A stretch of 64,000 bases of DNA from JAICLV01 sp036380925 (GCA_036380925.1 DASVDW010000175.1:1-64000); one strand, 5' to 3'. Positions 33,991-42,750 are shown, numbered from the stretch's first letter. Numbers and translations are program-made. The notes: generated by a model from the letters alone, not told the origin.

Positions 33991-35663
33991 TGAGCGACAC
34001 GCACACCGACGTCGAAGAGACCGCCCTCAGCCCGGAGGTGTCGAAGCTCGACACCATCCCGGAGGCGCCCGACGAGTACGGCACCCGGCAACGCGCGCAT
34101 CGCACGCCGGGTGGGTCGGCGCTGTCGGCGCTGCGTTGGGCGTGGTATTCGCTCACCTCGATGCGCACCGCGCTCATCTTGTTGTTCTTGCTCGCGCTCG
34201 CGTCGGTGCCCGGCTCCATCCTTCCGCAGCGCGGCGGCAGCGATCCGCTCCGGGTAAGCCAGTACTACGCCGACCATCCGACGCTGGCGCCGATCCTGGA
34301 CCATCTCGGATTCTTCAACGTCTTCGGTTCGGTGTGGTTCGCCGCGATCTACCTGCTGCTGTTCATCTCGCTGGCCGGCTGCGTGTTGCCGCGCAGCCGC
34401 CGGCATCTCAAAGCGATGCGGCTGCGCCCCCCGGCCGCACCGCGCAACATCTCGCGGTTGCCGGTCGCCACGTCGTGGCAGACCGACCACATCCCGGACG
34501 ACGTGCTCACTCGTGCCCAGGAACTGCTGCGCAGCAAGCGATTTCGCGTCGCCCGCACCGCGTCGTCCGGCAACGCCGCGTCGTCCAGCGGCACCGCGTC
34601 GTCCGTCAATGCGGAGAAGGGGCACCTGCGGGAGACCGGCAACCTGCTCTTCCACCTTTCCCTGCTCGTGGTCCTCGTCGGTATCGCGGTGACGTCGGTC
34701 TTCGGCTTCAGCGGCAGCGTGCTGGTGAAGGAACGCGACGGCTTCAGCGACACCGTCATCAACTACGACTCGTTCTCACCGGGCCGGTTCGTCGACGTCG
34801 CGAAGCTGCCGCCGTTCTCGTTCACCCTCGATGATTTCCGCGCCACGTATCACAGGGGTGGACCGGCGAACGCGGACGCCGACAGTTTCGAGGCGCACGT
34901 CAGTTGGCAGCCCAACCTCGACGCCGACCCGCGCGGCTACACGATCACGGTGAACCATCCGCTGAGCACCCAGGGGACGAACGTTTACCTCGGCGGTCAC
35001 GGATACGCGCCGCGTTTCATCGTGCGCGACGGCTCCGGTCACACGTTCGACGAAATGATCCCGTTTTTGCCGCAGAAGGGGACCTTCCAATACCAGGGCG
35101 TGGTCAAGCTTCCCGACGCCAAGCCGAGCGAACTCGGCATCACCGGGTTCTTCTTGCCGACGGCGGGTGTGAACCCGGCGGGCGGCATGCCGATCTCGGT
35201 CTTTCCCGCGGCCGACAACCCGGCGGTGGTCATCGGGGTGTTCGCCGGGGACCTCGGGCTGAACGACGGCGTGCCGAAGTCGGTCTACTCGCTGGACACC
35301 TCGAAGATGACGCGGCTGCTCGCCACCACCATGCGGCCGGGGGACACCGTCGCGTTGCCAAACGGCGAGGGCACGATCACATTCGCGGGCTTTGGCGAGT
35401 GGGCCTCGTTCAACATCACCCACGATCCGGGCAAGCCCGTCGTGCTCGGCGCGGTGTGCGCCACCGTCCTCGGCCTCGTGCTGTCGCTGTCGATCCGCCG
35501 CCGTCGCGTGTGGGTGCGCGCTGGCGCGGATGCCTCCGGGCGTACCTTGGTCGAAGTCGGCGGCCTGACCCGCACCGACGCCGGCGGCGGATTCGACGAG
35601 GAGTTCAACCGAATCGTCAAAGCACTGCAAGCGGCGGCCCCGCCGACCGCGCCGGAGGCATGA
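33990..35663 (+). CDS. resB: Cytochrome c biogenesis protein ResB
   Basis: Half of the system II heme-handling complex. 557 residues: a Thr/Glu-rich cytoplasmic N-terminus (to about 45), spans around SMRTALILLFLLALASVPGS, WFAAIYLLLFISLAGCVLP and HLSLLVVLVGIAVTSV, a large external domain (about 245-475) and a last span near VLGAVCATVLGLVLSLS. An Ala/Ser-rich insert lies near residue 190. It works with CcsB, encoded next, to attach heme to CXXCH motifs outside the membrane. Confidence 0.93.
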   Translation: MSDTHTDVEETALSPEVSKLDTIPEAPDEYGTRQRAHRTPGGSALSALRWAWYSLTSMRTALILLFLLALASVPGSILPQRGGSDPLRVSQYYADHPTLAPILDHLGFFNVFGSVWFAAIYLLLFISLAGCVLPRSRRHLKAMRLRPPAAPRNISRLPVATSWQTDHIPDDVLTRAQELLRSKRFRVARTASSGNAASSSGTASSVNAEKGHLRETGNLLFHLSLLVVLVGIAVTSVFGFSGSVLVKERDGFSDTVINYDSFSPGRFVDVAKLPPFSFTLDDFRATYHRGGPANADADSFEAHVSWQPNLDADPRGYTITVNHPLSTQGTNVYLGGHGYAPRFIVRDGSGHTFDEMIPFLPQKGTFQYQGVVKLPDAKPSELGITGFFLPTAGVNPAGGMPISVFPAADNPAVVIGVFAGDLGLNDGVPKSVYSLDTSKMTRLLATTMRPGDTVALPNGEGTITFAGFGEWASFNITHDPGKPVVLGAVCATVLGLVLSLSIRRRRVWVRAGADASGRTLVEVGGLTRTDAGGGFDEEFNRIVKALQAAAPPTAPEA

Positions 35664-35706
35664 GCGCGCGGCGAGGCGAGCGCGCAAGGAGCACAGGAGG
35701 AGCACC

Positions 35707-36762
35707 GTGCCGGTGGACGTCGGACTGGCCAGGTTGTCGAACGACCTCATCGCGGGCGGCATCGTCGGCTACTCGATCGCCTTCCTCGGCTTCGCGCTTG
35801 ACGCGGCCTTCGGCGAGGGATTCGACAAGCGTTCGTCGGCGGCGGCCAAGCCGGCCGCGGTCCCCGCGCAGGCGCCCGCCTTGGTCGGGGCCACCGCCGC
35901 TCGCGCGCCACTTGGGCCCGGCGCTGACGATCCTCTCGCCGACGAACCCCGGGTGACCGGAGCCGCCGGCGGCTCGCCGTCGTCCGAGAAATTCAAGCTG
36001 CCACGGCGAATCGGGCTGTTCGCGGTCGGTTGCACCATCGTCGGATGGTTGCTTGAAGGCGGCGCGATCCTCAGCCGCGGGCTTTCGGTGCGCCGGTTGC
36101 CGTGGGGCAACATGTACGAGTTCACCTTGGCGCTGACGTTCGCCGCGGTCGGGGCGTTCTTGGTGATCTTGACCAGGCAGCGCGCGCGGTTCCTCGGCGT
36201 CTTCTTGATGGCGCCCGTGGTGCTCGCGCTCGGGCTGGCCGTGTTGGTGCTGTACGTGCCGGCCGCGCCGCTGATGCCAGCGCTGCACTCTTACTGGTTG
36301 GCGATCCACGTCTCGGCGGCGATCCTGGCCTCGGGCGTCTTCATCGTCGGCACCGCGGCGACGGTGATGTTCCTCATCGCCGACCGGTACGCCTCGGCCA
36401 GCGCGGCAGGCAAGCCGGTCCGGTTCGCCGCACTGGCGCGGATGATGCCCGAGCGCGACGTCCTCGACCGCACGGCTTACCGGGCGTACGCGTTCGCGTT
36501 TCCGATCTGGACGTTCGCGGTCATCGCCGGCGCGATCTGGGCGGAATACGCGTGGGGTCACTACTGGCAGTGGGATCCCAAGGAGACCTGGGCCTTCATC
36601 ACCTGGATCGTGTACGCGGGCTACTTGCACGCGCGGGCGACCGCGGGTTGGCGCGGCCGCAAGGCGGCGTACGTGGCGATGCTCGGCTTCGCGACCATCA
36701 TCTTCAACTTCTTCATCGTGAACATCTTCATCAGCGGGATGCACTCCTACGCCGGCATCTGA
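35707..36762 (+). CDS. ccsB: Cytochrome c biogenesis protein CcsB (CcsA/ResC family)
   Basis: Membrane partner of ResB in heme delivery. 351 residues. The WWD-type motif is HYWQWDPKETWAFITWI, with flanking His residues (conserved LHSYWLAIHVSAA before and GYLHARATAGWRGRKAA after) that are heme ligands in this family. An Ala/Pro-rich cytoplasmic stretch of about 80 residues separates the first span from the rest. GTG start with AGGAGG upstream. A strong hairpin follows. Confidence 0.93.
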   Translation: MPVDVGLARLSNDLIAGGIVGYSIAFLGFALDAAFGEGFDKRSSAAAKPAAVPAQAPALVGATAARAPLGPGADDPLADEPRVTGAAGGSPSSEKFKLPRRIGLFAVGCTIVGWLLEGGAILSRGLSVRRLPWGNMYEFTLALTFAAVGAFLVILTRQRARFLGVFLMAPVVLALGLAVLVLYVPAAPLMPALHSYWLAIHVSAAILASGVFIVGTAATVMFLIADRYASASAAGKPVRFAALARMMPERDVLDRTAYRAYAFAFPIWTFAVIAGAIWAEYAWGHYWQWDPKETWAFITWIVYAGYLHARATAGWRGRKAAYVAMLGFATIIFNFFIVNIFISGMHSYAGI

Positions 36763-36804
36763 CGCCCGCCGCCCCGGTTGATCACGTTAAGGACGTGTAC
36801 GGGT

Positions 36805-36834
36805 CCGAGGACAGGCCTGTGGAGGTGTCCTCGG
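36805..36834 (+). terminator. Hairpin downstream of ccsB
   Basis: Perfect 9-bp inverted repeat CCGAGGACA/TGTCCTCGG with a 12-nt loop, 42 nt after the ccsB stop; no T-run. The best terminator candidate in the window. Confidence 0.55.
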
Positions 36835-36878
36835 GCGTGTTCGCCGCACGAGGGACGGCGGCGTTTGTCAGCCGACAC

Positions 36879-36926
36879 GTAATCCGCGTTTTACACGCCG
36901 GGCCGATCATGTAATCCACGCGTAAC
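36879..36926 (+). promoter_or_regulatory. GlnR-like boxes upstream of amt
   Basis: GTAAT-N6-GTAAC at 36911-36926 fits the actinobacterial GlnR operator (GTnAC-N6-GnAAC) with one mismatch. A weaker copy, GTAAT-N6-TTTAC, lies at 36879-36894. The strong box ends 10 nt before a -10-like CATTCT (36937-36942), which is itself 7 nt from the amt ATG. GlnR normally controls amt-glnB operons, so the context fits. Confidence 0.55.
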
Positions 36927-36949
36927 AGCGGCCCGCCATTCTTGCGCCC

Positions 36950-38275
36950 ATGCCGAGCAGCGCCGCGATCAACGCGGGCGACACCGCGTGGGTGCTGATC
37001 AGCGCCGCGCTCGTGATGTTGATGGTTCCCGGACTCGCGCTGTTCTACGGCGGCATGGTGCGGGTGAAGAGCGCGCTCAACATGCTGATGATGAGCGTGA
37101 CCTGCCTGGCCGTCGTGACCGTCGTCTGGGTGCTCTACGGCTACTCGCTCGCCTTCGGGCCGGACGCCGGCGGCGTCATCGGCACCCTTCGCGACGTCGG
37201 ATTCGCGGGGATCGGAACCGACGCGGTCACCGGCTCGGTTCCGACTTTGGCGTTCGCCGCGTTCCAGTTGATGTTCGCCGCCATCACGGCGGCGTTGCTC
37301 AGCGGATCGATCGCCGACCGCGCGAAGTTCGGCTCGTGGATCGTCTTCGTCATCGCCTGGGTGACGGTCGTCTACTTCCCGGTCGCGCACTGGGTGTTCG
37401 ACCCCAGCGGCTGGATCGCCGCCCATCTGCATGCGCTCGACCTCGCCGGCGGAACGGTCGTCGAAATCAACTCCGGCGCGTCCGGCCTCGCGCTGGCCAT
37501 CGTTCTCGGCCCGCGCCTCGGGTTCAAACGCGACCCGATGCGTCCGCACAGCGTGCCGCTCGTCGTCCTCGGCGGCGGACTTCTCTGGTTCGGCTGGTTC
37601 GGCTTCAACGCGGGCTCGGCGCTGGCCAGCGGCGGCCTGGCGAGCGTCGCGTTCATCAACACCCAGGTGGCGGGCGCCGCCGGTGTGCTCGGGTGGCTGG
37701 GCGTCGAGCGGCGTCGCGACAAGCACGCGACCACACTTGGCGCCGTCTCCGGCGCGGTCGCCGGGCTCGTCGGCATCACGCCGGCCTGTGGCTCGGTCAA
37801 CCCGCTCGGCGCGCTCGTGATCGGCCTGCTCGCCGGCGTCGCCGCGGCGTACGCGGTCGGGCTGAAATTCCGGCTCGGCTATGACGACTCACTCGACGTC
37901 GCGGGCGTGCACGGCGTCGGCGGACTCGTCGGCACCGTGCTCATCGGCGTCCTCGCCACCGCGGCCGTGACCGGGCACGCGCGCGGCCTGCTCTACGGTG
38001 GCGGCTTCGACCAGCTCGGTCGTCAGACGCTGGCTGCCGTCGTCGTCGGCGCCTACGCCTTCGCGATGTCGTGGCTGATCGCCAAGGGCGTCGACCGGTT
38101 CCTCGGCTTCCGGGTCACCCGCGACGACGAGCTCGCCGGACTCGACCTGATCGTCCACGGCGAGACCGCCTACGACATCGCTGGGCACACCGCGGGCGTC
38201 GGGCGTCGGATCGGCCAGTCGGTGGCCGCGGGTCACGGCGTCGCGAGTCAAAGCTCTGCCAAGATTCGTCCGTGA
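36950..38275 (+). CDS. amt: Ammonium transporter (Amt/MEP/Rh family)
   Basis: 441 residues with about 11 spans. Family motifs: GLALFYGGMVRVKSALNMLMM, ADRAKFGSWIVF, DLAGGTVVEINSGASGLALA and GVHGVGGLVGT. The first of the twin pore His residues (H168 of E. coli AmtB, in GGTVVHIN) is Glu here (E172), while the second His, in GVHGV, is kept. The same Glu is known in some fungal Mep proteins. The glnB start overlaps its stop (GTGA), the normal pairing, because PII plugs Amt. Confidence 0.95.
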   Translation: MPSSAAINAGDTAWVLISAALVMLMVPGLALFYGGMVRVKSALNMLMMSVTCLAVVTVVWVLYGYSLAFGPDAGGVIGTLRDVGFAGIGTDAVTGSVPTLAFAAFQLMFAAITAALLSGSIADRAKFGSWIVFVIAWVTVVYFPVAHWVFDPSGWIAAHLHALDLAGGTVVEINSGASGLALAIVLGPRLGFKRDPMRPHSVPLVVLGGGLLWFGWFGFNAGSALASGGLASVAFINTQVAGAAGVLGWLGVERRRDKHATTLGAVSGAVAGLVGITPACGSVNPLGALVIGLLAGVAAAYAVGLKFRLGYDDSLDVAGVHGVGGLVGTVLIGVLATAAVTGHARGLLYGGGFDQLGRQTLAAVVVGAYAFAMSWLIAKGVDRFLGFRVTRDDELAGLDLIVHGETAYDIAGHTAGVGRRIGQSVAAGHGVASQSSAKIRP

Positions 38276-38610
38276 GACTCATCACCGCGGTCATCAAGCC
38301 TTTCAAGCTGGACGACGTGAAGGCGGCCCTCGAGGCGTTCGGCGTCCACGGGCTGACCGTCAGCGAGGCGAGCGGCTACGGCCGGCAGGCCGGCCACACC
38401 GAGGTGTACCGCGGCGCGGAATATCAGGTCGACCTGGTGCCGAAGCTGCGCCTGGAAGTGGTGTGCGACGACGACGACGTCGACGACCTGATCGACGCGA
38501 TCGCCTCGGCCGCCCGCACCGGCAAGATCGGCGACGGCAAGGTGTGGAGCGTGCCGGTCGAGACCGTGGTGCGGGTGCGCACCGGTGAGCGCGGCATCGC
38601 AGCTCTCTAG
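38272..38610 (+). CDS. glnB: Nitrogen regulatory protein PII
   Basis: 112 residues, standard length. The T-loop runs GYGRQAGHTEVYRGAEYQVD with Tyr at position 51, the residue that is adenylylated in actinobacteria. The C-terminal GDGKVWSVPVETVVRVRTGE is the B/C-loop signature. Being paired with amt, it is probably the GlnK-type PII that gates the transporter and reports nitrogen status. Confidence 0.95.
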   Translation: MRLITAVIKPFKLDDVKAALEAFGVHGLTVSEASGYGRQAGHTEVYRGAEYQVDLVPKLRLEVVCDDDDVDDLIDAIASAARTGKIGDGKVWSVPVETVVRVRTGERGIAAL

Positions 38611-38618
38611 CTCGCCTG

Positions 38619-38631
38619 CCGGCCCCGCCGG
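38619..38631 (+). terminator. Short hairpin after glnB
   Basis: CCGGC/GCCGG around CCC, 9 nt after the glnB stop. A short stem, so weak evidence. Confidence 0.3.
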
Positions 38632-38716
38632 TGATCACGCAGAAATGTGCTGTCCCGCAACCCGTTGGTGACCCATTTGTGCCGACTCGACATCCATGGG
38701 CTGCCATCATGCGTTC

Positions 38717-39334
38717 GTGTGGCGACTCGTGGGGGAGGCGAGCCCCCGATGGCGCGCGCCGGTGGTCGTCGTGCTGACGGCGGTGGCAGTCCTGCTGGCG
38801 ATCGTCGTCGTCCAGATGATTCGCAACTACCCCTATAGCGCGGGTTCGCCGGCGGTGCGGGTGACGGTGGCCGGTGGCTGTCCGCAGTCGCTCGGCCAGG
38901 CGGTCGACGTCAACAACCCCGGGCCGACTTGGTGGCACGAACTGTGGCACCGCGACCGCCTTGCGTTAGCTGGCGCCACTCGGGGCCTGGTGTGCGTCTA
39001 CGGACAGGATGTCAACGACGCGGCGCCGACCCTTCGGTGGCACGCCGTCATGTCGGCCGACCAAGCGCGCGCCGTGTCGTCGGCCGCGCACGGCGTGAGC
39101 ACCAAGCGGTCGCGCGGCACTTTCCATTGCCCCGCTCAGCTGTTCGGGACCGTCGCCATCGTCGTGCTCGGCTACCCGAGTCAGCCGGACAACGACATCT
39201 GGTGGGACTACACCGGCTGCCAAACCGTCGACAACGGCCACGTTCAGGTGTCCCAGGGGGCCAACGCGTCGTTCGGCGACTTCCAGTCGGCGGTTAGCGC
39301 ACCGGTGCCGAGCGCACCGCTGCCCGGGCATTAG
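38717..39334 (+). CDS. Membrane-anchored hypothetical protein
   Basis: About 205 residues. One N-terminal membrane span (APVVVVLTAVAVLLAIVVVQ) places the rest outside the cell. The outer domain has four Cys (in AGGCPQSLG, GLVCVYGQD, TFHCPAQLF and YTGCQTVD), which may form two disulfides. I do not recognise the family. GTG 38717 is used because CATCAT lies 6 nt before it; ATG 38696 would add seven residues. It is a single gene between glnB and the ubiD homologue. Confidence 0.7.
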   Translation: MWRLVGEASPRWRAPVVVVLTAVAVLLAIVVVQMIRNYPYSAGSPAVRVTVAGGCPQSLGQAVDVNNPGPTWWHELWHRDRLALAGATRGLVCVYGQDVNDAAPTLRWHAVMSADQARAVSSAAHGVSTKRSRGTFHCPAQLFGTVAIVVLGYPSQPDNDIWWDYTGCQTVDNGHVQVSQGANASFGDFQSAVSAPVPSAPLPGH

Positions 39335-39349
39335 GCGGGCCAACCCCGC
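39335..39349 (+). terminator. Short hairpin before the ubiD homologue
   Basis: GCGGG/CCCGC with loop CCAAC, directly after the stop of the preceding gene. Confidence 0.3.
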
Positions 39350-39356
39350 GGCACGG

Positions 39357-39362
39357 GATACT
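39357..39362 (+). promoter_or_regulatory. Putative -10 box for the ubiD homologue (leaderless type)
   Basis: GATACT, 7 nt upstream of the ATG at 39370, with no ribosome binding site. Confidence 0.4.
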
Positions 39363-39369
39363 GATCTCC

Positions 39370-40812
39370 ATGACCTCGCTGCCCGACTTCCTCGACCGCC
39401 TTGAGCGCGACGGCGAACTCGTCCGGGTCAAGGCGCAGGTCGACCCGCATCTCGAGGTCACCGAGATCGTCGATCGCGTCGTCCGCGCCCAGGGCCCGGC
39501 GCTGCTCTTCGAAAACGTCAAAGGCAGCAAGCTTCCGTTGGCGATGAACGTCTTCGGCACCGAGGCGCGCATGGCGAAGGCCCTCGGCGTCAACAGCTTG
39601 GACGACGTCGGGACGCGGCTGTCCGAACTGCTCAAACCCGAGTTGCCGCACGGCCTCAGCGGCCTCAAAGACGCGATGAGCAAGCTCGGCCAGCTTCGAA
39701 CGGTCCCTCCGAAGAACGTGCGCAAGGGGTCCTGCCAGGACGTCGTCATCAAGGGCGACAAGGTCGACCTCAACACGCTGCCCGCGTTGCACACCTGGCC
39801 GCAGGACGGCGGCGCGTACTTCAACCTCGGCCTGACGCACACCAAGCACCCGGAAACCGGCCAGCGCAACCTCGGCCTCTACCGGTTGCAACGGCACGAC
39901 CGCGACACGATCGCGATGCATTGGCAGATCCACAAGGATTCCAACGCCCACCACGCGGTCGCCGAGCGGCGGGGCGAGCGCCTTCCGGTGGCGGTCGCGT
40001 TCGGCTGCGACCCGGTCGTCACCTATGCCGCGTCAGCCCCGCTGCCGCCCGACATCGACGAGTACCTGTTCGCCGGCTTCCTGCGCCAAGAGCGGGTCGA
40101 GATGGTCGACTGTGTCAGCGTTCCGCTGCAGGTTCCGGCCGACGCGCAGGTCGTGCTCGAGGGCTGGCTGGAGCCGGGGGAGCGTCGTCCGGAAGGGCCG
40201 TTTGGCGACCACACCGGCTTTTACACGCCGGTCGAGCCGTTTCCCGCGCTGCACGTCGACGTCATCACGACGCAGAAGAAGCCGGTGTTCCAGTCGATCG
40301 TGGTCGGGCGCCCGCCGGCTGAGGACGGCCCGCTCGGCAAGGCGACCGAGCGGATTTTTCTCCCGCTGGTGAAGCTGATGATCCCCGACATCGTCGACAT
40401 GGACATGCCGATCGAGGGCGTCTTCCATAACTGCGTGATCGTGAGCATCGACAAGCGTTTCCCCAAGCACGCCCACAAGGTGATGCACGCCATCTGGGGC
40501 GCCGGCATGCTGTCGCTCGCGAAGCTGATCGTCGTCGTCGACGCCAACTGTGATGTTCACGACTACCGCGACGTCGCATGGCGGGCGTTCGGCAACGTCG
40601 ACTACAGTCACGACCTCGTGCACGCGGTGGGGCCGGTCGACCACCTCGATCACGCCAGTTATCAGCAGTTTTGGGGCGGCAAGATCGGCGTCGACGCGAC
40701 GGCGAAGCTGCCGTCAGAGGGATACACCCGCGGCTGGCCAGACATGATTGCCCAAGATCGGGGGATCGTCGAACGGGTCACCGCGCGGTGGAAGGAGTTC
40801 GGAATCTCGTGA
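39370..40812 (+). CDS. UbiD family decarboxylase, menaquinone (futalosine) pathway
   Basis: Prenylated-FMN-dependent decarboxylase, 480 residues. Landmarks: MTSLPDFLDRLERDGELVRV at the start, GPALLFENVKGS, GLYRLQRHDRDTIAMHWQIH with the conserved R-x-E/Q type residues, EGPFGDHTGFYT and SIDKRFPKHAHKVMHAIWG. Overlaps the UbiA-type gene (GTGA), which overlaps ubiX (GTGA): the trio matches the late steps proposed for futalosine-derived menaquinone (prenylation, then decarboxylation of the dihydroxynaphthoate ring). Confidence 0.92.
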   Translation: MTSLPDFLDRLERDGELVRVKAQVDPHLEVTEIVDRVVRAQGPALLFENVKGSKLPLAMNVFGTEARMAKALGVNSLDDVGTRLSELLKPELPHGLSGLKDAMSKLGQLRTVPPKNVRKGSCQDVVIKGDKVDLNTLPALHTWPQDGGAYFNLGLTHTKHPETGQRNLGLYRLQRHDRDTIAMHWQIHKDSNAHHAVAERRGERLPVAVAFGCDPVVTYAASAPLPPDIDEYLFAGFLRQERVEMVDCVSVPLQVPADAQVVLEGWLEPGERRPEGPFGDHTGFYTPVEPFPALHVDVITTQKKPVFQSIVVGRPPAEDGPLGKATERIFLPLVKLMIPDIVDMDMPIEGVFHNCVIVSIDKRFPKHAHKVMHAIWGAGMLSLAKLIVVVDANCDVHDYRDVAWRAFGNVDYSHDLVHAVGPVDHLDHASYQQFWGGKIGVDATAKLPSEGYTRGWPDMIAQDRGIVERVTARWKEFGIS

Positions 40813-41720
40813 GCAGCGCAACCTGGTCGTTCGAAGGGCCGTCCGATCGCGGCCGAGTGCGGGCGTTCCTCGACCTCGTGCGATTCGAGCACTCCGTGTT
40901 CGCGCTGCCGTTCGCCTACATCGCGGCGCTGTCGGCCATGAACGCGGCGAACGGCCACGTGCACTGGATCCAGTTGCTGCTAGTGACGATCGCGATGGTC
41001 GGCGCCCGCACCTTCGCCATGGCGGTCAATCGCATCGTCGACCGGCACATCGACGCTCGCAATCCGCGTACCCGTGGCCGCGAGTTGGTCGTCGGCGCCG
41101 TCTCACTTCGGACCGCGTGGGTGGGCGCCGTCGTCGCGCTCGCGATCCTCTTCCTCGCCGCTTACGGGTTGAACACGCTGTGCCTGGCGCTGTCGCCGAT
41201 CGCGGCGATCGTGCTGGCCGGTTATCCGTACGCGAAACGGTTCACCTGGGCGCCGCACGCCGTCCTCGGCCTGGCGCAAACCATTGGGCCGATCGGCGCC
41301 TGGCTCGCCGTCACCGCGCACTGGTCGTGGACCGCGGTGGTGCTTGGCGCCGCGGTTGGGTTTTGGATCGGCGGCTTCGACATCATCTATGCGTTGCAGG
41401 ACTACGAGATCGACCGCGAGATTGGCGTCAAGTCGCTGCCGGCGCGCTTCGGCCCGCACGCGGCGCTGGCCTGCTCCCGCGCCGCGCACTACGTCACCGT
41501 GCTGTTCTTGCTGTGGTTCGGCTTGCTCGCCGGCTTCGGCTGGGTCTGGACGCTCGGCGTCATCGTGGCGGCGTTCGCGTTGGCCTACGAGCAGCGTCTG
41601 GTGAAGCCGACCGACCTGTCCAACGTCAACAAGGCGTTCTTCACGGTGAACGGGTTCGTGGGCATCGGGTTGCTCCTCTTCGCGCTGGTCGACCTCGTCT
41701 CGCGCGGCCTGCGGCCGTGA
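40809..41720 (+). CDS. UbiA-family prenyltransferase (MqnP-like)
   Basis: Membrane aromatic prenyltransferase, 303 residues and about eight or nine spans. The two Asp-rich diphosphate motifs are NRIVDRHIDARNPRTRGREL and YALQDYEIDREIGVKSLPAR. In this context it should attach the isoprenoid chain to 1,4-dihydroxy-6-naphthoate (MqnP role). The GTG start lies in the overlap with the ubiD homologue; the first hydrophobic part begins soon after. Confidence 0.9.
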   Translation: MSSATWSFEGPSDRGRVRAFLDLVRFEHSVFALPFAYIAALSAMNAANGHVHWIQLLLVTIAMVGARTFAMAVNRIVDRHIDARNPRTRGRELVVGAVSLRTAWVGAVVALAILFLAAYGLNTLCLALSPIAAIVLAGYPYAKRFTWAPHAVLGLAQTIGPIGAWLAVTAHWSWTAVVLGAAVGFWIGGFDIIYALQDYEIDREIGVKSLPARFGPHAALACSRAAHYVTVLFLLWFGLLAGFGWVWTLGVIVAAFALAYEQRLVKPTDLSNVNKAFFTVNGFVGIGLLLFALVDLVSRGLRP

Positions 41721-42355
41721 CGTCCGACCGTGCCCCATGGGTGGTCGGGGTGAGCGGCGCGAGCGGAACTCCTTACGCCGCAGCGGTCTTGCGCGGTCTG
41801 CTGGCGGCCGGCGAGCCGGTCGACTTGATCGTGTCGCGCGCCGCGCGACTGACGCTGCTCGACGAGACCGGCGTCGCCTGGCGTGACGACGCCGAAAGCC
41901 TCAGGCGGTGGCTGGGGTCGGCGCTTGACGCCCCGCTGCCGGCGCCGTCGGATTCCGACGTCCGGTTTTGGGCGGTCACCGATTTCGCCGCCGGGCCGTC
42001 CAGCGGCTCCTATCGCACCAAGGGCATGGTGGTGGTGCCCGCGAGCACCGCGGCGGTGGCCGGCATCGCGCTCGGCCTGTCGAAGGACTTGCTGCAGCGG
42101 GCCGCTGACGTCACGTTGAAGGAGCGCCGGCGGCTGGTGGTGGTGCCGCGGGAAGCCCCGCTGACGGGGGCGACGCTGCGGCATCTGGTGTCTCTGGACG
42201 AAGCGGGCGCCGTCGTGCTGCCGGCGAGCCCTGGGTTCTACGCCAAGCCGAAAAGCATCCAGCAGTTGGTGGATTTTGTGGCGGGTAAGGTGCTCGACGT
42301 GCTCGGGGTGCCGCACGACCTGTTCACTCGGTGGGCCGGCCGGCTCGGCGATTAG
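41717..42355 (+). CDS. ubiX: Flavin prenyltransferase UbiX
   Basis: Makes the prenylated FMN that the UbiD partner needs. 212 residues, flavodoxin-like. N-terminal VGVSGASGTPYAAAVLRGLL binds the phosphate; SSGSYRTKGMVVVPASTAAV and GLSKDLLQRAADVTLKERRR are the UbiX/Pad1 signatures; KSIQQLVDFVAGKVLDVLG is near the end. It starts within the UbiA-type stop, so maturase, prenyltransferase and decarboxylase are made together. Confidence 0.93.
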   Translation: MTSDRAPWVVGVSGASGTPYAAAVLRGLLAAGEPVDLIVSRAARLTLLDETGVAWRDDAESLRRWLGSALDAPLPAPSDSDVRFWAVTDFAAGPSSGSYRTKGMVVVPASTAAVAGIALGLSKDLLQRAADVTLKERRRLVVVPREAPLTGATLRHLVSLDEAGAVVLPASPGFYAKPKSIQQLVDFVAGKVLDVLGVPHDLFTRWAGRLGD

Positions 42356-42362
42356 CCTCCGA

Positions 42363-42379
42363 GCCGACCGGGCGTCGGC
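42363..42379. terminator. Hairpin between convergent ubiX and bldC
   Basis: Perfect 6-bp stem GCCGAC/GTCGGC with loop CGGGC, 7 nt after the ubiX stop and 13 nt from the bldC stop; it could serve both genes. Confidence 0.4.
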
Positions 42380-42392
42380 CCAGATCCGCCGA

Positions 42393-42611
42393 TCAAGAGT
42401 CGGAGACTCCGATGGCGAAGCTGCCGGCCTCGAACTCGTCTTCACCGTTGAGCAGCGCGCGAACCTCAGACTCCCGAAAACGCCGGTGGCCGCCGGGCGT
42501 GCGGATGCTTCCGATTCGCCCGGACGCCGCCCAGCGGGTGACGGTCTTCGGGTCGACCCGGAAGAGGGTCGCGACCTCTCCAGGGGTGAGCAGGCGGTCA
42601 CGGTTTTCCAC
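42393..42611 (-). CDS. bldC: BldC family developmental regulator
   Basis: 72 residues, close in size and sequence to Streptomyces BldC (68 residues): LLTPGEVATLFRVDPKTVTR forms the MerR-like HTH and RTPGGHRRFRESEVRALL the wing and last helix. In Streptomyces BldC delays the onset of development and binds direct repeats head to tail. GTG 42611 is preferred (AGGGG 6 nt upstream); GTG 42632 would add seven residues. Its leader contains 18-nt tandem repeats. Confidence 0.93.
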   Translation of the reverse strand: MENRDRLLTPGEVATLFRVDPKTVTRWAASGRIGSIRTPGGHRRFRESEVRALLNGEDEFEAGSFAIGVSDS

Positions 42612-42646
42612 GTCGTCCCCTTTCCTGGACACGGCGCTCTCTCGAG

Positions 42647-42700
42647 CACTCCGGGTCTTTCGAACACTCCGGGTCTTTCGAACGTTGCAGGTCTTTCAAC
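42647..42700. repeat. 18-nt tandem repeats in the bldC leader
   Basis: Two identical 18-nt units CACTCCGGGTCTTTCGAA (42647-42664, 42665-42682) followed by a third, degenerate unit keeping GGTCTTTC (42683-42700). They lie 36-89 bp upstream of the bldC start codon. Confidence 0.85.
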
Positions 42701-42750
42701 ACCGAGTGGTCGGTTAACCGCGCCGTGTTTGGTCTTACGTTCGTGGACCC

